From Clostridia bacterium (GTDB taxonomy: Bacteria > Bacillota > Clostridia > UBA1381), in NCBI GenBank assembly GCA_017420825.1, contig JAFQNU010000075.1:1-9166 (forward strand): a stretch of DNA of 9,166 nt, given 5' to 3'. Positions 6,147 to 9,166 of this stretch are shown here, piece after piece. Both the position numbers and the translations under genes were made by a program. How positions within the stretch are numbered: position 1 is the stretch's first letter; each line of letters starts with the position of its first letter. The notes under the pieces were generated by a model. It ran no database searches and was not told where the DNA came from. It saw only the letters and a program-made list of their open reading frames with translations.

Positions 6147-6962
6147 TTATTTATTATATTTTTCTAAAACTCTCTTTGTAACCTCTGCAACAATTGCTTC
6201 GATATCAGAATTCTGTCCTGCATTAGGATATTTTGCAGCAGCCTCTGTCGGAGTTAAATCCTTTGCACCATCATTATAACAGCTTGGGCAAAGCTTTTCC
6301 ATTGGGTGATGTCCTGATACATTGAAGTTCTTTCTTAAATCAATAAGCTTTTTAACCTCTCCGCATGGAATTTCCTTCTCTCCACCCAAAAGTCTTGCAT
6401 ACATAAGAAGCTTAGCATAGAACTCTGTTGACTCCATTCTGAAGAATGCGGTATTCAAATCGCAGCCGAAGCTGAGCGCACCATGGTTAGCCAACAAAAT
6501 TGCATCATAATCCTGAAGATAAGGCATTAATGAATCAGGGATTTCCATTGTTGACGGTGTACCGTACTCTGCAATGGGAACTGCTCCCAAGAATATTACT
6601 GCTTCAGGCATGATAAGCTTATCAAGAGGAATTCCTGCAATTGCGAATGATGTAGCAATCGGAGGATGAGCATGGACAACTGCATTTACGTCAGGTCTCT
6701 CCTCATAAACTCTCAAGTGCATTTTAAACTCTGATGAAGGCTTCCATTTATTAGGCTCCTTCAATTTAAGGTTTCTGTCAACCTTACAAATCATATCAGG
6801 AGTCATATAACCCTTACTAACGCCTGTCGGTGTAACAAAGAATGTATCCTCGTCAACCTTTACGGAAAAATTACCGTCATTTGCGGCAACAAAACCGTCA
6901 TTATAAATTCTTCTGCCAATCTCACACAATTCTTTTTTAATCTCATAATCAGATTTATACAT
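6147..6962 (-). CDS. fucA: Class II sugar-phosphate aldolase (FucA-like) with C-terminal encapsulation peptide
   Basis: This zinc aldolase cleaves fuculose-1-phosphate, and possibly rhamnulose-1-phosphate, to DHAP and L-lactaldehyde. The core (1 to about 215) has family motifs: GNFS (30-33), TPTGVSK (44-50), PSSE with the catalytic E78, HAHPP with zinc ligands H97 and H99, and NHGAL with zinc ligand H160. FucA is usually about 215 residues; this protein has 271. The extra tail holds a CPSC pair (C225, C228), an Ala/Pro-rich linker and a final helix NSDIEAIVAEVTKRVLEKYN (251-270) with the pattern of a BMC encapsulation peptide. The aldolase is therefore probably packed in the shell, as in fucose/rhamnose-type microcompartments. 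It is the first gene of the operon, with AGGAGG 8 nt before the ATG and a promoter about 60 nt upstream. Fuculose versus rhamnulose phosphate cannot be decided from sequence. Confidence 0.93.
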   Translation of the reverse strand: MYKSDYEIKKELCEIGRRIYNDGFVAANDGNFSVKVDEDTFFVTPTGVSKGYMTPDMICKVDRNLKLKEPNKWKPSSEFKMHLRVYEERPDVNAVVHAHPPIATSFAIAGIPLDKLIMPEAVIFLGAVPIAEYGTPSTMEIPDSLMPYLQDYDAILLANHGALSFGCDLNTAFFRMESTEFYAKLLMYARLLGGEKEIPCGEVKKLIDLRKNFNVSGHHPMEKLCPSCYNDGAKDLTPTEAAAKYPNAGQNSDIEAIVAEVTKRVLEKYNK

Positions 6963-6970
6963 ATGTGCGT

Positions 6971-6976
6971 CCTCCT
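6971..6976 (-). promoter_or_regulatory. Consensus ribosome binding site of the aldolase gene
   Basis: AGGAGG on the minus strand lies 8 nt before the ATG at 6962. It gives the first gene of the operon a consensus translation start and supports that start codon. Confidence 0.85.
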
Positions 6977-7023
6977 ACCTTTTAAAATTTTGGTTTTTCT
7001 TTGTTTTGTTTTGTTTTAATTTG

Positions 7024-7052
7024 ATTATACATCTTTTTTTTGGTTTTGTAAA
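7024..7052 (-). promoter_or_regulatory. Predicted sigma-A promoter of the BMC operon
   Basis: On the minus strand, TTTACA (7052-7047, five of six matches to the -35 consensus) and a perfect TATAAT (7029-7024) are separated by exactly 17 nt. Transcription would begin near 7017, giving a leader of about 55 nt that is rich in A and C and holds the aldolase ribosome binding site. A weaker alternative TATAAT lies upstream at 7122-7117 with a poor -35. A TTTTGTA motif overlapping the -35 box (7044-7050) recurs in a dyad farther upstream and could be a regulator site. Confidence 0.7.
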
Positions 7053-7101
7053 TACTTTTTATAAAAAAATTTAAATATTTAGCAAAAAGAACACCAAATT
7101 A

Positions 7102-7119
7102 AATTAATATAGGTTAATT
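7102..7119. repeat. Inverted repeat AATTAA-N6-TTAATT
   Basis: A perfect 6-bp dyad with a 6-nt spacer lies about 50-65 bp upstream of the BMC promoter. In such AT-rich DNA this may be chance. Its compact 18-bp size also fits an operator, so it is listed with low confidence. Confidence 0.3.
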
Positions 7120-7150
7120 ATAACACATAATATAGTATTTGTATATAGCT

Positions 7151-7173
7151 TTTTGTAATTTTTTTCTACAAAA
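7151..7173. repeat. Inverted repeat TTTTGTA-N9-TACAAAA, possible operator
   Basis: A perfect 7-bp dyad with a 9-nt spacer lies between the two divergent promoters. The same TTTTGTA half-site occurs again at 7044-7050, overlapping the -35 box of the BMC promoter. Placement and recurrence suggest a binding site for a regulator of the BMC operon. The AT-rich background makes chance possible. Confidence 0.4.
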
Positions 7174-7228
7174 TAATGTTTTTTTTCGTTTTACTTTGTT
7201 TTTTCTTTAAACTTTTTGTTAAAATGCT

Positions 7229-7278
7229 TATAGTACATACTTTTTATACTATTGACAAATAATGTAAATTGTACTATA
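7229..7278. repeat. Inverted repeat TATAGTACA / TGTACTATA framing the nadE promoter
   Basis: Perfect 9-bp arms lie at 7229-7237 and 7270-7278 with 32 nt between them. The centres are 41 bp apart, close to four helical turns. The right arm overlaps the nadE -10 box and the left arm lies upstream of the -35 box, so a bound regulator could block RNA polymerase or loop the DNA. It contains GTAC cores rather than only A and T, so it is less likely to be chance than the other repeats here. No regulator can be named. Confidence 0.5.
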
Positions 7279-7280
7279 CT
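7252..7280 (+). promoter_or_regulatory. Predicted sigma-A promoter of nadE
   Basis: TTGACA (7252-7257, perfect -35) and TATACT (7275-7280, five of six -10 matches) are separated by exactly 17 nt. Transcription would start near 7287, about 26 nt before the ATG. This is one of the best promoter matches in the window. Confidence 0.8.
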
Positions 7281-7296
7281 TTAATTAGTTTTTTTT

Positions 7297-7303
7297 GAAA
7301 GGA
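7297..7303 (+). promoter_or_regulatory. Ribosome binding site of nadE
   Basis: GAAAGGA lies 9 nt before the ATG at 7313. It supports this start, which gives a protein opening with the expected nitrilase-domain N-terminus. Confidence 0.75.
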
Positions 7304-7312
7304 TAACAAGCT

Positions 7313-9166
7313 ATGTTTGATTATATTACTACGGCATCTGCCGTACCTGAATTAAAGGTCGGAGATGTTTCATATAATACTGCTGAAATAATAAAGAAAA
7401 TAAATGAAGCAAAAGAAAAGAAAACTGATGTAGTATGTTTTGGTGAGTTATGTATTACAGGGTATACCTGTGCTGATTTGTTTTTCCAAAAAACACTCAT
7501 AAAATCGGTTAAAGAAGCTATTATGTCCATAGCCGAAATAACAGACGGAATTTGTGCAATAGTTGGTGCACCAATTGAGATTTCCTCACAGCTATTTAAT
7601 TGTGCAGTTATAATATGCAACAGAAAAATCTGCGGTATTGTTCCAAAAACCTTTTTGCCCGAATACAACGAATTTTACGAAAAGCGCTGGTTTTCAAATT
7701 CGGAAAGTCTGCCATGCAGCAAGCTTTCATCTTCTCATTTTGGCTTTGGTGAACTCTACGATATCCCTGTCGGAGCAAATCTCCTGTTTAATATATCTAA
7801 TGATATTACTTTTGGTGTTGAGATATGCGAGGATATGACCGCACCTGTTTCAAGAGGCTCTCTGCTTGCCCTTGGTGGTGCAGAACTCATTTTTAATCTT
7901 TCAGCAAGCAGCGAAACAACTGAAAAGAGAGCTATGCGGACTGATTTAATAAAGGTACATTCTCTTACATCACTGTGTGCTTATCAATACACATCAACAG
8001 GTATTGGAGAATCAACAACAGACCTTGTGTTTTCCGGTCACACTATATTCTCAGAATGTGGTAAAATATTAGCAGAGAATAATAAAACAGTTGATGGCGG
8101 ATATCTTCTTGTCAATGATTTTGATATAGGCAAGGTAAGAGCCGAGAGAATAAAAAACAAAACCTTCTCAGACGGTGTACGAATTTACCGTCAAAATACC
8201 ACAATTGTTTATTTACCGGAACTAAAAATAAAATCACGAGGCGATAATTATCCTGTAACAACAAACCCATTTATCACGAACCCGAATAACATTCTTTCGC
8301 AATGTCTTGATATTTTTGATATGCAGACTGCAGGACTTGCTAAAAGAATTAAAACAGTTGGAGGTAAAATGATAGTTGGTGTTTCAGGCGGTCTTGACTC
8401 CACTATGGCATTGCTTGTATGTGTTAATACAGCACATATGCTCAATAAACCACTATCTGACGTTATCGGTATAACAATGCCTTGTTTTGGAACATCTGAT
8501 AAAACACATTCTAATTCCTTAAAATTAATGAATGCACTTGGAATAACCTCAAAAGAAATAAATATAAAAAATGCTTGTCTAGCACACTTTTCAGATATCG
8601 GACATGATGTTAACAAGCTTGATTTAACATATGAAAATGCACAGGCAAGAGAGAGAACACAGGTTCTCATGGATTATGCAGGCGAGGTCGGCGGTCTTGT
8701 TATAGGCACAGGTGATTTAAGTGAGGCAGCTCTCGGATGGTGTACCTACAACGGAGACCACATGAGTATGTACTCGGTAAATTCAGGTATACCAAAAACA
8801 CTGTTATCAAAAATAATTTCATCTATTATAGAAAAAAATCTATTTCCTGAAGCTAATGAGGTTTTACAAAGCATTATTGATACCCCTATAAGCCCTGAAC
8901 TACTCCCTCCCGATGCATCAGGTAATATTTCACAGACAACCGAGGATATAGTAGGCCCTTATGAACTGCATGACTTCTTCCTGTTCTATATACTTCGTTA
9001 CGGATTTGAACCCGCAAAAATATATCATATCGCAAAAAAAGCATTCAGCGGAAAATATGAAAATGAAATAGTATTAAAATGGCTTAAAAACTTTTACAGA
9101 CGATTTTTTACACAACAATTTAAACGCAGCTGTCAGCCTGATGGAATAAAGGTGTGCGATGTATCC
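7313..9166 (+). CDS. nadE: Glutamine-dependent NAD+ synthetase (C-terminus cut by window edge)
   Basis: The enzyme makes NAD+ from deamido-NAD+, ATP and ammonia released from glutamine. The 618 visible codons have no stop. Residues 1 to about 290 form a nitrilase-type glutaminase domain with its triad: E45 (in FGELCITGYT), K112 (PKTFLPEYNEFYEKRWF) and C172 (VEICEDM). The synthetase domain follows from about 325, with the ATP pyrophosphatase loop VSGGLDST (357-364). It continues with IGTGDLSEAALGWCTYNGDH (464-483) and the Gly-Pro-rich NSGIPKTL segment. The last visible part, FKRSCQPDGIKV, is the start of a motif usually found some 25 residues before the end of clostridial enzymes, so only a short tail is missing. 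It is transcribed away from the BMC operon from its own promoter. It is probably a housekeeping gene, although its product underlies the NAD(H) used by the compartment. Confidence 0.96.
   Translation, partial: MFDYITTASAVPELKVGDVSYNTAEIIKKINEAKEKKTDVVCFGELCITGYTCADLFFQKTLIKSVKEAIMSIAEITDGICAIVGAPIEISSQLFNCAVIICNRKICGIVPKTFLPEYNEFYEKRWFSNSESLPCSKLSSSHFGFGELYDIPVGANLLFNISNDITFGVEICEDMTAPVSRGSLLALGGAELIFNLSASSETTEKRAMRTDLIKVHSLTSLCAYQYTSTGIGESTTDLVFSGHTIFSECGKILAENNKTVDGGYLLVNDFDIGKVRAERIKNKTFSDGVRIYRQNTTIVYLPELKIKSRGDNYPVTTNPFITNPNNILSQCLDIFDMQTAGLAKRIKTVGGKMIVGVSGGLDSTMALLVCVNTAHMLNKPLSDVIGITMPCFGTSDKTHSNSLKLMNALGITSKEINIKNACLAHFSDIGHDVNKLDLTYENAQARERTQVLMDYAGEVGGLVIGTGDLSEAALGWCTYNGDHMSMYSVNSGIPKTLLSKIISSIIEKNLFPEANEVLQSIIDTPISPELLPPDASGNISQTTEDIVGPYELHDFFLFYILRYGFEPAKIYHIAKKAFSGKYENEIVLKWLKNFYRRFFTQQFKRSCQPDGIKVCDVS

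Larger units (their letters stand above)
6963..7312. other. Divergent AT-rich control region between the BMC operon and nadE
   Basis: I see no gene in these 350 bases. The region holds a sigma-A type promoter for each direction, a G-free leader for the BMC operon, and several inverted repeats. The leader carries a CAAAA motif three times in phase at about 7001-7017. The sequence TTTTGGTTTT occurs twice, at 6988-6997 and 7038-7047, on both sides of the BMC -10 box. The region is far richer in A and T than the flanking genes. There is no GC-rich hairpin, so I see neither a riboswitch nor a Rho-independent terminator. Confidence 0.8.

Noticed and set aside
7117..7131. Dyad ATTAT-N5-ATAAT and a second TATAAT on the minus strand
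   Set aside because: The dyad is pure A/T in its arms, and the associated -35 candidate is poor. The promoter at 7024-7052 is much better, so I mention this only as a weak alternative.
7182..7196. Possible catabolite-responsive (cre) site around the CG within the T-rich run upstream of the BMC promoter
   Set aside because: Only the central CG and a few A/T positions fit; the outer half-site bases do not match the consensus, and the A/T background makes such partial matches common.
7321..7668. 115-codon open frame on the minus strand inside nadE
   Set aside because: It is a shadow frame fully within the strongly supported nadE coding sequence, without a ribosome binding site or recognisable domain.
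8248..8670. 140-codon open frame on the minus strand in the synthetase half of nadE
   Set aside because: It is antisense to the conserved ATP-loop region of nadE, with no supporting start signal or family resemblance.
1..9166. CRISPR array, insertion sequence, tRNA or rRNA
   Set aside because: I found no spaced direct repeats, transposase-like protein, terminal inverted repeats around a gene, or cloverleaf-type sequence anywhere in the window.

Overview
The window looks like chromosomal DNA of a low-GC, AT-rich anaerobic Firmicute, probably a gut-type Clostridia (Lachnospiraceae or relatives). Grounds: very AT-rich intergenic DNA, AGGAGG-type ribosome binding sites, tightly packed genes, and a bacterial microcompartment (BMC) operon of the kind used by fermenters of fucose or rhamnose. 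I cannot name the species.

Layout. Positions 1-6962 are one minus-strand operon, read from right to left. Its order is: class II (FucA-like) aldolase; a PduO-like fusion of cobalamin adenosyltransferase and a HbpS/GlcG domain; CoA-acylating aldehyde dehydrogenase (PduP-like); zinc-type alcohol dehydrogenase; four hexameric BMC shell proteins in a row (one with an enlarged pore loop, one canonical, one with a Lys/Glu-rich tail, one canonical); phosphotransacylase PduL; pentameric shell vertex protein (EutN/PduN family); and the first 16 codons of a gene that looks like PduS/RnfC. Positions 6963-7312 are a divergent AT-rich control region. It holds a good promoter for each direction and several inverted repeats. 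From 7313 to the right edge, nadE (glutamine-dependent NAD+ synthetase) runs on the plus strand and is cut off by the window end.

How the operon should work. The aldolase splits fuculose-1-phosphate or rhamnulose-1-phosphate into DHAP and lactaldehyde. Lactaldehyde is reduced to 1,2-propanediol, and a dehydratase not in this window makes propanal. PduP turns propanal into propionyl-CoA with NADH formation. PduL makes propionyl-phosphate and recycles CoA. The alcohol dehydrogenase oxidises NADH by making propanol, and perhaps also propanediol. Four enzymes carry amphipathic end peptides typical of BMC cargo: the aldolase at its C-terminus, and PduL, PduP and the alcohol dehydrogenase at their N-termini.

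The most notable points are: an apparently intact cobalamin adenosyltransferase in an operon whose gene order otherwise resembles the B12-independent glycyl-radical (GRM5-like) fucose/rhamnose type; a perfect 12-bp intercistronic hairpin between the last BMC-H gene and pduL; two unusual BMC-H proteins; and candidate operator dyads in the divergent control region. The system class itself is known. I do not see a wholly new system, but this combination merits a closer look.
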